Assembly: GCA_910584055.1 (NCBI GenBank)
Contig: CAJTZS010000033.1
Span: forward strand, 1 to 45,943
Source of the DNA: an uncultured Muribaculaceae bacterium
GTDB taxonomy: Bacteria; Bacteroidota; Bacteroidia; Bacteroidales; Muribaculaceae
Direction: 5' to 3'
Length of the DNA: 45,943 bases
Under the pieces are notes generated by a model. The model was given only the letters and a program-made list of their open reading frames with translations. It was not told the origin of the DNA and made no database searches. Position 1 is the stretch's first letter. Each line of letters starts with the position of its first letter. A program made the translations under genes and the position numbers. Positions 34,177-41,409 of the stretch are shown here, piece by piece.

Positions 34177-34923
34177 ATGTCGTCAAATCTGAACGAAGAG
34201 ACCCTTAATCAATATCGCCATCCAATTCTACCGGCTAGTTTCCGCATATTGGGTATTGGAATGGCTACAAAGGAAATAATTGAGACTGTAAAGTCATATA
34301 AATATGATTGTGTTGACGCCTCGGTTATAATCAACCCTTTTGAGTGTATTCCTGCTGATAGGGATAAGATAGCAATCATTGTGGCAAAAGACAACGAAAG
34401 CCATGCAAACAGTATAGCCAAAGCATTCCACGATGCGGGTGTCTTGACTATTGGACTGCTTTATGATGCAGACTTGGATTGTTATGACAGCGTATTCTCC
34501 GAAGCTTCCCACACAGATTTTCCTGCAATAATTAATGAAATACTTCAGCCTATTGTAAGCACTGGTATGATATGTTATGGCTTCAACGATTTAAATACAT
34601 CACTTGCAGATACAAAACATTTTATCATCAAGTCGGCACATGGCAATGGGAAAGGGCGGCTTCGTAAAGCCTTGGATATCATTAAAAGAGCGCTGACACC
34701 ATCATACCTCGACACTATAGAACACATTTCAATATTTTTGTATTTCAACAAAAAAAGTAATCAGCCGCTTATGATACAGGAGATTGCAGTGCTGACTGAC
34801 ATCATCAGTGAATTGCCGGAAAGCATTGACGTTATCTGGGCTGTATATCCTGATGATAATATAAAGGACGATGAGATAAAGGTCTCAATAATTGCCGCCG
34901 GAAAGGAGTTGGGAAATGGATAA
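34177..34923 (+). CDS. Degenerate FtsZ/tubulin-like protein
   Basis: This 248-residue protein was recognised by order of segments matching FtsZ. FRILGIGMATKEIIETV (22-38) sits at the usual IxVIGVGGGGGNAV start. DKIAIIVAKDNESHANSIAKAF (63-84) is at the position of the G-box strand and helix, and GVLTIGLL follows. GMICYGFNDL (130-139) is at the T7 loop, and GNGKGRLRKALDIIKRALTP fits the A-G-NRA segment. A C-terminal domain ends DDEIKVSIIAAG (231-242), like the FtsZ EIRVTVIATG. The glycine-rich GTP-binding loop is absent and the T7 aspartates are mostly lost, so GTPase activity is unlikely. It overlaps the next gene by 8 bases. The call rests on eye alignment. Confidence 0.6.
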   Translation: MSSNLNEETLNQYRHPILPASFRILGIGMATKEIIETVKSYKYDCVDASVIINPFECIPADRDKIAIIVAKDNESHANSIAKAFHDAGVLTIGLLYDADLDCYDSVFSEASHTDFPAIINEILQPIVSTGMICYGFNDLNTSLADTKHFIIKSAHGNGKGRLRKALDIIKRALTPSYLDTIEHISIFLYFNKKSNQPLMIQEIAVLTDIISELPESIDVIWAVYPDDNIKDDEIKVSIIAAGKELGNG

Positions 34924-35134
34924 GATAATCCAAAAACAGTTGGCGTTACTCAAATTCGCCATACTTCCGGGAATATTAGGGGGCATAGCCTGCTTTATCG
35001 GGTCGCCTCATTCGGCCTTGATTAAAGCAAATATCGGTATAGTAATCGGTTTCGCACTTCAACACAAGTATCTGATCCCTAAAATGAAAGAGTTGGTCAA
35101 AGCAATTGATGAGTTCGCTGACCAAAACGAATAA
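34916..35134 (+). CDS. Small two-helix membrane protein
   Basis: This 72-residue protein starts at the ATG overlapping the stop of the FtsZ-like gene (ATGGATAA). It has two hydrophobic segments, about residues 9-29 (LLKFAILPGILGGIACFIG) and 34-52 (LIKANIGIVIGFAL), then a charged helical tail ending DEFADQNE. The family is not recognised. Tight coupling suggests it anchors or partners the FtsZ-like protein at the inner membrane; this is inference. An in-frame extension to 34892 would lie inside the upstream gene and is not preferred. Confidence 0.65.
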   Translation: MDKIIQKQLALLKFAILPGILGGIACFIGSPHSALIKANIGIVIGFALQHKYLIPKMKELVKAIDEFADQNE

Positions 35135-35201
35135 TGTGCTCTTGACGAAATCTTCAAGATGACTATTTATCCGTGCCATACTAATACTATTCTGTAAAAA
35201 T

Positions 35202-35579
35202 TTATGATTCTGTCGATATGTTATCTACGACTTCGCGGTAGTCCTGGTCGTCGATGACTACCTTGTATAAAACAGCATCAACCTCGCACCGTATATGTAT
35301 GATATTATCATAAACGCCATTTTTCTCACAGATTATAGAGGTAAGTCTTCCTACTGCTTGACTGGTCATGGTCTTATTTGGTACTAACGAGCAGTTCTCG
35401 GATATTAACATAAGTAGTTCGGCTATTTCAGCAAGCGTTTTCAAATCAGGCTGTATGGTATTGGTACACCACTTCGAGACCGTTTTGGAGTCTTTCCCGA
35501 ATTGCTGCGCTAACCATTTACCTTGCTTGTCTGTCTCGGCAAGCACAGCCTTGATTCTATTGAGTTTAACGACTTCCAT
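35202..35579 (-). CDS. XRE-type HTH protein, apparently frameshifted
   Basis: The first 55 residues (LNRIKAVLAETDKQGKWLAQ, then VSKWCTNTIQPDLKTLAEIAELL) are a typical Bacteroidota XRE-family HTH. After AELL the frame goes off the family pattern. The neighbouring frame instead reads VNIRELLVSTK and a stop, the usual end of these small (about 66-residue) regulators. One missing base near 35410 would explain this. The remainder of the present frame (from MTSQAVGRLTSII to VVDNISTES) could be a separate small protein, since its ATG lies 4 bases after the restored stop. As it stands it encodes one 125-residue fusion. Confidence 0.55.
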   Translation of the reverse strand: MEVVKLNRIKAVLAETDKQGKWLAQQFGKDSKTVSKWCTNTIQPDLKTLAEIAELLMLISENCSLVPNKTMTSQAVGRLTSIICEKNGVYDNIIHIRCEVDAVLYKVVIDDQDYREVVDNISTES

Positions 35580-35602
35580 TTTCAATAAACTGGTATATGG
35601 CG

Positions 35603-35634
35603 CAAATTTACCAATAATTTTGAGACATCCAAAA
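35603..35634 (-). promoter_or_regulatory. Promoter of the XRE-type gene
   Basis: On the minus strand TTTTG (35634-35630) and TAAATTTG (35610-35603) are 19 bases apart, a close fit to the Bacteroidota consensus. The leader is short, under 25 bases. Confidence 0.65.
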
Positions 35635-35824
35635 CAATGACCCTTTTATTAGTTTTCGGCTTGACACTTTCGACAGGAAGAAACCGACGATTTGGAATAG
35701 AAACCAAAAAGGTTTTGACAGTTCTCCATGTGGGGGTATGTCAAAGCCCTATTTTTGCAATACTATATAATCGATTCAGATTATTGTTCATTAATCGCTC
35801 AACACATCTGAGCTGGGGATTCTG

Positions 35825-36055
35825 TCAGTCTATGCCGATGGCTTCTTGGATTAGATGCTTGGCGCGAGTTTCTACCATTGCATTCCACAAGCGGGAGTCC
35901 TGAAGTTTGGACATGGGGATGTACTGCTGGAAACGTGAGAAGAACTCAAGCGGCTTCTCTATATTCCAGTTGGTGATGACTTCGCCCCAGATATCTTTGG
36001 GTGTTTTTAATGTTTCTTTGCTTTGGCAAAGCGCTAAAGCGGTTATTTGATGCAA
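35825..36055 (-). pseudogene. Probable gene remnant of unknown family
   Basis: An open frame of 76 codons starts only at a TTG and contains a protein-like stretch (TPKDIWGEVITNWNIEKPLE, then FFSRFQQYIPMSKLQDSRLW). I do not recognise it. A TAnnTTTG match (36060-36053) overlaps the putative start, which argues against 36055 as a true start. It could be the 3' end of a lost gene or a shorter protein. Around it, 35640-35820 and 36056-36220 hold no supported gene. Confidence 0.35.
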
Positions 36056-36225
36056 AAGTAGAATATCTGTGTATCATAAAACGATACAGGATTAAAATTT
36101 TATCAGTCCCACCATTTTTTCATGTTATGGTCAAGCCATCTCCATATGGTATAAATACCAATATCACCAAAGAAAAGAGCCTGAATGATTTAGCATATTA
36201 TAGCCATGAATTTGCACTTTTTTTG

Positions 36226-36233
36226 TAACTTTA
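36226..36233 (+). promoter_or_regulatory. Promoter-like element before the zeta-kinase pair
   Basis: TAACTTTA lies in a 33-base stretch (36208-36240) that matches 41346-41378, upstream of the oxidoreductase gene, at 27 of 33 positions, including GCACTTTTT and TAACTTTAG. It resembles a Bacteroidota -7 box with A in place of the final G. Confidence 0.4.
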
Positions 36234-36260
36234 GCGTTGAATAAGAAAAGATTATTGATT

Positions 36261-36476
36261 ATGTCGGAAGCGGAGATGAATAGTTATCGGCTGACGTCGA
36301 TGGAGGAGCCTGGTGACGAGCGCATGGCTCAGATAATGCGTGAGGTTGCCGAAGATGCCCGCGAGAGCACTCGCCGGGCTGCCGAGCGTGTGGCTGCCGG
36401 AATCGAGGCCGCTACTCAAGATGCCCGTGCAAGAGTAGAAGAAACGCTTAATCGACTTCGCAATGGCGGCAAGTGA
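36261..36476 (+). CDS. Small charged helical protein, possible antitoxin partner
   Basis: This 71-residue protein (MSEAEMNSYRLTSMEEPGDE at the start) is almost entirely Ala/Glu/Arg-rich helix (ARESTRRAAERVAAGIEAAT), likely coiled coil. Its stop lies 14 bases inside the next gene, the zeta-type kinase, an overlap typical of toxin-antitoxin pairs in which the small first gene encodes the antitoxin. The sequence does not look like known epsilon antitoxins. A TTG at 36237 is in frame, but the ATG at 36261 is preferred. Confidence 0.55.
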   Translation: MSEAEMNSYRLTSMEEPGDERMAQIMREVAEDARESTRRAAERVAAGIEAATQDARARVEETLNRLRNGGK

Positions 36477-37110
36477 ACACAAGCCGGTTTTGATCGTTAT
36501 TGCCGGCCCTAACGGGTCGGGCAAGACTTCCGTGACTTCCAAGATTCTGCATCATGAATGGCTGGAGGATTCGGAGTATATCAATCCCGACAATGTGGCC
36601 CATGATATATTTGGCGATTGGAACAACCATGAGTCTGTCCTCAAAGCGGCCAACTATTGCAATGAATGGAGGGAAAAATGTCTTGCAGAACACAAGAGCC
36701 ATATCTTTGAGACTGTGATGTCAGCAAGCGATAAGGTAGATTATATCCTTCGTGCTAAGGAAGCCGGATTTTTCATCAGACTGTTTTTTGTGTCAACTGA
36801 ATCTCCAACGATCAATGCGAAACGTGTAGCAAATCGGGTGCTCAACGGTGGTCATGATGTACCTATTCCTAAAATTATTTCTCGCTACGACAAATCTATT
36901 GCCAATTGCATTGCTTTGTCTCCATACGTTGATAGGCTTTACATATATGACAACTCAATTGAAGATGCCGAAGCGCAACTTTTATTCCGATTGAGCGATG
37001 GAGAACTGGTAAAACGCTATGTCGATGACCTTCCGGCATGGGCTTCGCCCATCCTTTCAACGTGCCTCGCCCACGCCCTTCGCCTTACTGACCGCATCGC
37101 AGCCCTCTGA
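36463..37110 (+). CDS. Zeta-toxin-family P-loop kinase
   Basis: This 215-residue protein has a Walker A motif AGPNGSGKT at 14-22. It is followed by INPDNVAHDIFGDW, the zeta-like FETVMSASDKVDYILRAKEAG and the lid region RVANRVLNGGHDVPIPKIISRY. Zeta toxins phosphorylate UDP-N-acetylglucosamine and block wall synthesis; many chromosomal homologues have unknown targets. It starts inside the small upstream gene (14-base overlap). The last 14 residues (LAHALRLTDRIAAL) are strikingly like the end of the unrelated oxidoreductase at 41934. A decayed second copy lies at 38982-39462. Confidence 0.82.
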   Translation: MAASEHKPVLIVIAGPNGSGKTSVTSKILHHEWLEDSEYINPDNVAHDIFGDWNNHESVLKAANYCNEWREKCLAEHKSHIFETVMSASDKVDYILRAKEAGFFIRLFFVSTESPTINAKRVANRVLNGGHDVPIPKIISRYDKSIANCIALSPYVDRLYIYDNSIEDAEAQLLFRLSDGELVKRYVDDLPAWASPILSTCLAHALRLTDRIAAL

Positions 37111-37315
37111 CCAACCTCTCCTCTCTCAGCGACCTCCATCCTTCCCTATGTACCTCAATGCCTGAGAGTATTGCAAAACATTTTAAGGCCGATCCATCAA
37201 TTTACCGGATTTGAGTCTGAAGACAAGGATACGAGTCTCAAAATGGGAAAGAGTTATTATAATCCTATACAAAAACTGGAAATTGTTCTGCCGGAATAAA
37301 AAACACAGCTCAAAG

Positions 37316-37347
37316 TTTTGTATTATGCTATAAAAACATTATGTTTG
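37316..37347 (+). promoter_or_regulatory. Promoter of the AAA/DUF234 ATPase
   Basis: TTTTG (37316-37320) and TATGTTTG (37340-37347) are 19 bases apart, a strong consensus match, 23 bases before the ATG. The gap from 37111 holds no gene; a CTCAAAATGGG sequence at 37229-37239 resembles the rtcB motif. Confidence 0.65.
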
Positions 37348-37370
37348 TATCGCATAATAAATAATGAAAT

Positions 37371-38744
37371 ATGGAATTCGTTGATAGAATAGATGAAGCT
37401 ACACGGCTGAAAGATGCTCTTGGGAGAGAGAAGTCCTCGTTAGTCGTGATGTACGGTCGCAGACGATTGGGTAAATCAACTCTCATTAAAAGAGTGTTGT
37501 TTGACAAGGATATTTATTTCCTTGCTGATCGTTCCGAAGGCCAGCACCAAAGGGCATTGCTTGCAAAAGTAATTGCACAAGTGTTTCCGGATTTTGATAA
37601 ATTGACATATCCGGATTGGGAATCTATATTTCGTGCGGTCAATTATCGAACAGACAAACGTTTTACTCTATGCTTGGATGAATTTCCCTATCTTGTGGAG
37701 CAATCTCCGGAGCTGCCTTCTGTATTGCAGAAACTTGTAGATGAGAAACAGTTGAAGTATAACCTCGTGCTTTGTGGCTCATCGCAAAATATGATGTATG
37801 GGTTGTTCCTTGATTCTACCGCCCCACTATATGGACGTGCTGATGATATTATGAAACTTACGCCAATACGGTTACCATATATTCAGGAAGCTCTGAAACT
37901 TGACGCAATAAGAGCCATTGAAGAATATGCCGTATGGGGCGGTGTGCCGCGTTATTGGGAATTGAGGGAGAATAGAAGTTCGCTTGAGTATGCCCTATGG
38001 CACAATATCCTTTCTTCAAACGGAATTCTTTATGAGGAACCTATAAAACTGTTTCAGGATGATGTAAAGGATATTGTCAAGACATCGACGATAATGTCTT
38101 ATATAGGAACAGGAGCAAACCGGCTTTCAGAGATTGCCGCTCGATGTAATGAGCCGGCAACCAATCTGTCCCGGCCATTGAAGAAACTTGTCGATCTCGG
38201 ATTCTTGGAAAAAGACATTCCGTTCGGTATTGATGAAAAGAATGCGAAAAAGAGCCTCTATAAGATAGCCGATCCATTCATGGCATTTTACTATCAGTTT
38301 GTTGTTCCTAATCGTTCGTTTATTGAACTTGACCGTCGCTTACCCCTAGAACAGGCATTAACAGCTCATTTCTCTGAGTATGTGAGTTTACAATGGGAAA
38401 AACTGTGTCGGAACGCGGTTACTGGGAATATTGTCAATGGAGTGGTTTATGGCAACGCCAAACGCTGGTGGGGTTCTGTTCTGAACGAGAATAAGAAACC
38501 TGAACAGATTGAGTTCGATGTAATGGCTGAATCGCTTGATAAAAAATATCTGTTGGTTGGCGAATGCAAATGGACCACTAAAGAGAATGGCAAACAGCTG
38601 ACAACAGAACTCGTCCGTAAAGCTAATTTGTTACTGTTTACCGGGAACTACAGCATCATACCGGTATTGTTCCTTAAGAATGCTCCGAAAGATGATATCG
38701 GGAATGCCATATTACCTGAAGACATCATTGAGTTAATGAAATAG
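37371..38744 (+). CDS. AAA-family ATPase with DUF234-type C-terminal domain
   Basis: This 457-residue protein has Walker A GRRRLGKST at 29-37 and Walker B LCLDEF at 100-105, followed by a sensor-like LCGSSQNMMYG near 134. A winged-helix region follows (TGANRLSEIAARCNEPATNL, about 245-265), then a C-terminal DUF234 region with a nuclease-like core (IEFDVMAES...LLVGECKW). This architecture is common in bacteria and archaea, and its cellular role is not established. It is a single gene with its own promoter, between the intact and decayed zeta copies. Confidence 0.87.
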   Translation: MEFVDRIDEATRLKDALGREKSSLVVMYGRRRLGKSTLIKRVLFDKDIYFLADRSEGQHQRALLAKVIAQVFPDFDKLTYPDWESIFRAVNYRTDKRFTLCLDEFPYLVEQSPELPSVLQKLVDEKQLKYNLVLCGSSQNMMYGLFLDSTAPLYGRADDIMKLTPIRLPYIQEALKLDAIRAIEEYAVWGGVPRYWELRENRSSLEYALWHNILSSNGILYEEPIKLFQDDVKDIVKTSTIMSYIGTGANRLSEIAARCNEPATNLSRPLKKLVDLGFLEKDIPFGIDEKNAKKSLYKIADPFMAFYYQFVVPNRSFIELDRRLPLEQALTAHFSEYVSLQWEKLCRNAVTGNIVNGVVYGNAKRWWGSVLNENKKPEQIEFDVMAESLDKKYLLVGECKWTTKENGKQLTTELVRKANLLLFTGNYSIIPVLFLKNAPKDDIGNAILPEDIIELMK

Positions 38745-38907
38745 AAAGAGTTAAACAATATTTGCAAAATAAGTATATTTGCAGGGTTAAACGGTATATG
38801 ACTTCAATAAAAGATATCTGCTCGCGTTTTTTTATAAAATAAGCGATTAAAGTAGGTAAGAAATATTAATGCACAAATAAAACGCAGATATTTTTGAGAT
38901 GTTTTTA

Positions 38908-38953
38908 CCGCGTAATGAAGGAGTATTTAGGCATATGCGACTGAATTACGCGG
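38908..38953. repeat. 9-bp inverted repeat before the zeta remnant
   Basis: CCGCGTAAT (38908-38916) and ATTACGCGG (38945-38953) are exact complements, flanked by TTTTT and AAAAA. This could be a terminator for the ATPase gene or the edge of an inserted piece. The gap 38745-38981 otherwise has a TATATTTG box at 38774 and no gene. Confidence 0.5.
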
Positions 38954-38981
38954 CAAAAAACAGACAAAAAGAACAAGTTCT

Positions 38982-39462
38982 GTCCTGATTGTGATTGCCG
39001 GGCTTAATGGGTCTGGCAAGACTTCTGTGACCTCCAAAATTCTTCACCATGAATGGTTGGAGGATTCGGATCAAATCAACCCAGACAACGTAGCTCGTGA
39101 TGTTTTCGGTGACTGGAACAATCAAGATGCAGTTCTAAAGGCTGCCAACTATTGCAACGATTGGCGTAAAAGATGTCTGGCAGAACACAAGAGCCATATC
39201 TTTGAAACAGTAATGTCGGCAGGCGATAAGGTTGACTATATCCTTCGGGCTAAAGAGGTAGGATTTTTTATCAGACTGTTTTTTTGTGTCAACAGAATCT
39301 CCAACTATCAATGCAAAACGTGTAGCAAATCGTGTGCTGAATGGCGGACATGATGTACCTATTCCTAAAATTATTTCTCGCTACGACAAATCTATTGTCA
39401 ATGGCAGAATACTATCCCCACTCGTTGACGGACTGATTATAGAATCAGAATGGTTGCAATGA
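38982..39462 (+). pseudogene. Zeta-toxin-family kinase, frameshifted second copy
   Basis: This is a near duplicate of the gene at 36463. The P-loop AGLNGSGKT (Pro to Leu), INPDNVARDVFGDW, FETVMSAGDKVDYILRAKEVG and, in the next frame, VSTESPTINAKRVANRV are all present. A run of seven T at 39279-39285 replaces six T at 36784-36789 and shifts the frame. The usual N-terminus (MAASEHKP) is absent with no ATG in frame, and the last 50 residues are replaced by a short tail ending EWLQ. The small partner gene is also missing. It is not functional as read. Confidence 0.85.
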
Positions 39463-40197
39463 ACAAGATATTTTACAGTCATTAAGTTGGTTCGTCAAAA
39501 TCATCTCTATGTGTTTTACAGGTTGAGATTTTGAGGCAATGCCCTTATCCCAATTATATTCAAAAATCTTATCGAATAAATTAAGATACTCCCCATCTCC
39601 ACCCATGGTATAACTAAACGTTTCCAATTCTTCAGTTGGATTATGGTGAAGTGCCGTATTGAGAGTAAAGATATTTGTTTCACTCTTTTCGATTTCAAAT
39701 ACTCCTTCAGCCACTTTGTATGTCTTGTGGGTAATATGGTTCAGATTATATATTTTTAAACGTTTCGTATTATCCTCATCCCTTATGAATCGGATTTCAC
39801 ATCCCACTGTCAGATAGGGATTATAATTTTTGCCATCAATTTCATCCACACGAAATGATAAATAGAAATCTTCTACTACAAACCGTAGGGTTACCGAGCT
39901 ATTTGTTTTCACATCTGTAATAGTCAAGGTGGATTCTCCTATGCTTGCAGGGACGACTATAAGCGAATGAGCGTCGTTGTCAATATAGAACTTCCCTAAC
40001 ACATCGGGGTTGCTCGCTGTCAAATCATACATACCTCCGCCATCAACAAAGCTTATATTTGCACGGACTCCGACTCGAATAGTATAATCATTTTGGTTGA
40101 ATCTGATGGGGTATATTTCTGGTTCCTCATTGCCACAGGATACCGCGAATAGGCATATTGTGCAAAGAAAAGATAGAATTAATTTATTTATATTCAT
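39445..40197 (-). CDS. Hypothetical lipoprotein with Ig-like repeat region
   Basis: This protein of about 250 residues starts at the ATG at 40197. It has a lipoprotein signal (NINKLILSFLCTICLFAVSC) whose lipobox Cys is at residue 21, followed by acidic GNEEPE, suggesting export toward the outer membrane. Residues 30-110 (NDYTIRVGVRANISFVDGGG, then STLTITDVKTNSSVTLRFVV) look like a bacterial Ig-like or BACON-type beta domain. The C-terminal half is not recognised. Frame continuation upstream to 40269 is not needed. Its 3' end overlaps the zeta remnant by 18 bases on the opposite strand. Confidence 0.7.
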   Translation of the reverse strand: MNINKLILSFLCTICLFAVSCGNEEPEIYPIRFNQNDYTIRVGVRANISFVDGGGMYDLTASNPDVLGKFYIDNDAHSLIVVPASIGESTLTITDVKTNSSVTLRFVVEDFYLSFRVDEIDGKNYNPYLTVGCEIRFIRDEDNTKRLKIYNLNHITHKTYKVAEGVFEIEKSETNIFTLNTALHHNPTEELETFSYTMGGDGEYLNLFDKIFEYNWDKGIASKSQPVKHIEMILTNQLNDCKISCSLQPF

Positions 40198-40383
40198 TAT
40201 TTTACAACTTTTTTTTTGAATAACTGAATCCGAGCCTGTTGAGGGCTGTTGTAATACCCGGCGGCTCACTCTAAGGGGTTGTAAAATTAATCAATTTATC
40301 CCACATATGGAAATCATGGCATACTTGTTTTACGCATATTTCATTCAACCATATATCATCCTCCATGCCGCCGTCCTATTAAA

Positions 40384-40482
40384 TTAGGTGCTATGTAGCC
40401 ATAATCCGCCCATCGAGAAAGCACCCTGCCATAGGGTCATTGGAAGCAACGGCACCATGACCGGCTATGGAGGGGGACCTAA
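40384..40482 (+). ncRNA. Candidate structured RNA upstream of the SDR gene
   Basis: The plus strand can fold into a closed multi-helix form. TTAGGT (40384-40389) pairs with ACCTAA (40477-40482), and GGTGC (40387) could pair with GCACC (40421). A strong hairpin lies in the second half, with CCATAG (40429-40434) pairing CTATGG (40465-40470) and GGTCATTGG pairing CCATGACC with one bulge. It matches no riboswitch class I know. The gap 40198-40555 has no gene; a weak minus-strand promoter (TAATTTTA, 40290-40283) may serve the lipoprotein. It could also be a palindromic repeat. Confidence 0.4.
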
Positions 40483-40555
40483 AACAAACTTTTCCTATTG
40501 AGATTTGAAAACATTAGCTTCAGAACTTCGCTTATATAATAATTGTTATACGTAC

Positions 40556-41335
40556 ATGAAAAACATTGAATCTTTATTCGACCTTTCCGGGAAAGTTGCT
40601 GTTGTTACAGGTGGCGGCGACGGTATCGGAAGAGCATCCTGCGAAATATTGGCGGCCGCCGGAGCATCTGTTATAGTGAGCGACCTCTCTATCGAGAAGG
40701 CGCAAAAGACTGCAGAGATTATCAAGAATGCAGGGGGATCGGCAACAGCAACCGTCTGCAATGTCCTCCATCAGGAAGACCTCGTAAAACTTATCGATTT
40801 TGCCGTGAAGACATATGGCACCATAAACATCCTTGTCAACAACGCCGGCATAGGTGGCGGAGGAAGGGAAAACCCTTACAACATAGAACGGGATTATGTG
40901 GAGCGCATATATGCCATCAATGTTTTCGCACCGTGGCAACTCAGCAAACTTGTGGCGGGATATATGAAAGAATCAGGTTATGGCAGCATAATAAACATAA
41001 CTTCGATGAGCAGTGTCAACAATGACCCCAACATAGCTATCTACGGTTCTTCAAAAGCAGCCCTGAACCATATGGCATCAAATCTTGCATTCGACTATGG
41101 TCCGATGGGAATACGCATAAACAACGTCGGTCCCGGAGCCACCCGGACTAAAGCCCTGTCGACAGTGCTGACACCGGAGATTGAAAAAAAGATGCTTGCA
41201 CATACACCTATACAACGTCTTGGCGAAGTTGAAGACATTGCGGGGGCAGTACTATATTTTGCATCGCCTGTTTCCGCATGGGTGAGTGGTCAGACATTGA
41301 TGGTCAACGGCGGTGGCGTTCAGACTCTCAGCTAA
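40556..41335 (+). CDS. Short-chain dehydrogenase, 7-alpha-hydroxysteroid dehydrogenase-like
   Basis: This 259-residue classical SDR has the NAD(P) motif TGGGDGIG at 18-25, NNAG at 95-98 and the catalytic triad S150, Y163, K167 (YGSSK). Its C-terminal part (TPEIEKKMLAHTPIQRLGE and WVSGQTLMVNGGGVQ) is very close to the E. coli HdhA pattern, pointing to a bile-acid 7-alpha-hydroxysteroid dehydrogenase. SDR substrate calls are uncertain. The ATG at 40556 is preferred to a TTG at 40505. A structured intergenic element lies upstream, and an oxidoreductase and an AraC regulator follow. Confidence 0.82.
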   Translation: MKNIESLFDLSGKVAVVTGGGDGIGRASCEILAAAGASVIVSDLSIEKAQKTAEIIKNAGGSATATVCNVLHQEDLVKLIDFAVKTYGTINILVNNAGIGGGGRENPYNIERDYVERIYAINVFAPWQLSKLVAGYMKESGYGSIINITSMSSVNNDPNIAIYGSSKAALNHMASNLAFDYGPMGIRINNVGPGATRTKALSTVLTPEIEKKMLAHTPIQRLGEVEDIAGAVLYFASPVSAWVSGQTLMVNGGGVQTLS

Positions 41336-41363
41336 GAATAACCGTAAATTCGCACTTTTTGTA

Positions 41364-41371
41364 TAACTTTA
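41364..41371 (+). promoter_or_regulatory. Promoter-like element before the oxidoreductase
   Basis: TAACTTTA lies within a 33-base block (41346-41378) shared with the region before the zeta-kinase pair (36208-36240). It is about 40 bases upstream of the start codon. Confidence 0.4.
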
Positions 41372-41409
41372 GTGTTTAAAAAAGTAGGTAATTTTAAATT
41401 TAAATGCTT

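Noticed and set aside
37229..37287. Mini frame MGKSYYNPIQKLEIVLPE beginning in a CAAAATGGG sequence, and possible fourth rtcB-type operator
   Set aside because: The frame has 18 codons and no family match, and the motif copy lacks the CCTGT half. Chance cannot be excluded.
40384..40482. Assignment of the folded element to cobalamin, TPP, SAM or c-di-GMP riboswitch classes
   Set aside because: The diagnostic conserved boxes of those classes are not present, so it is left as an unknown structure.
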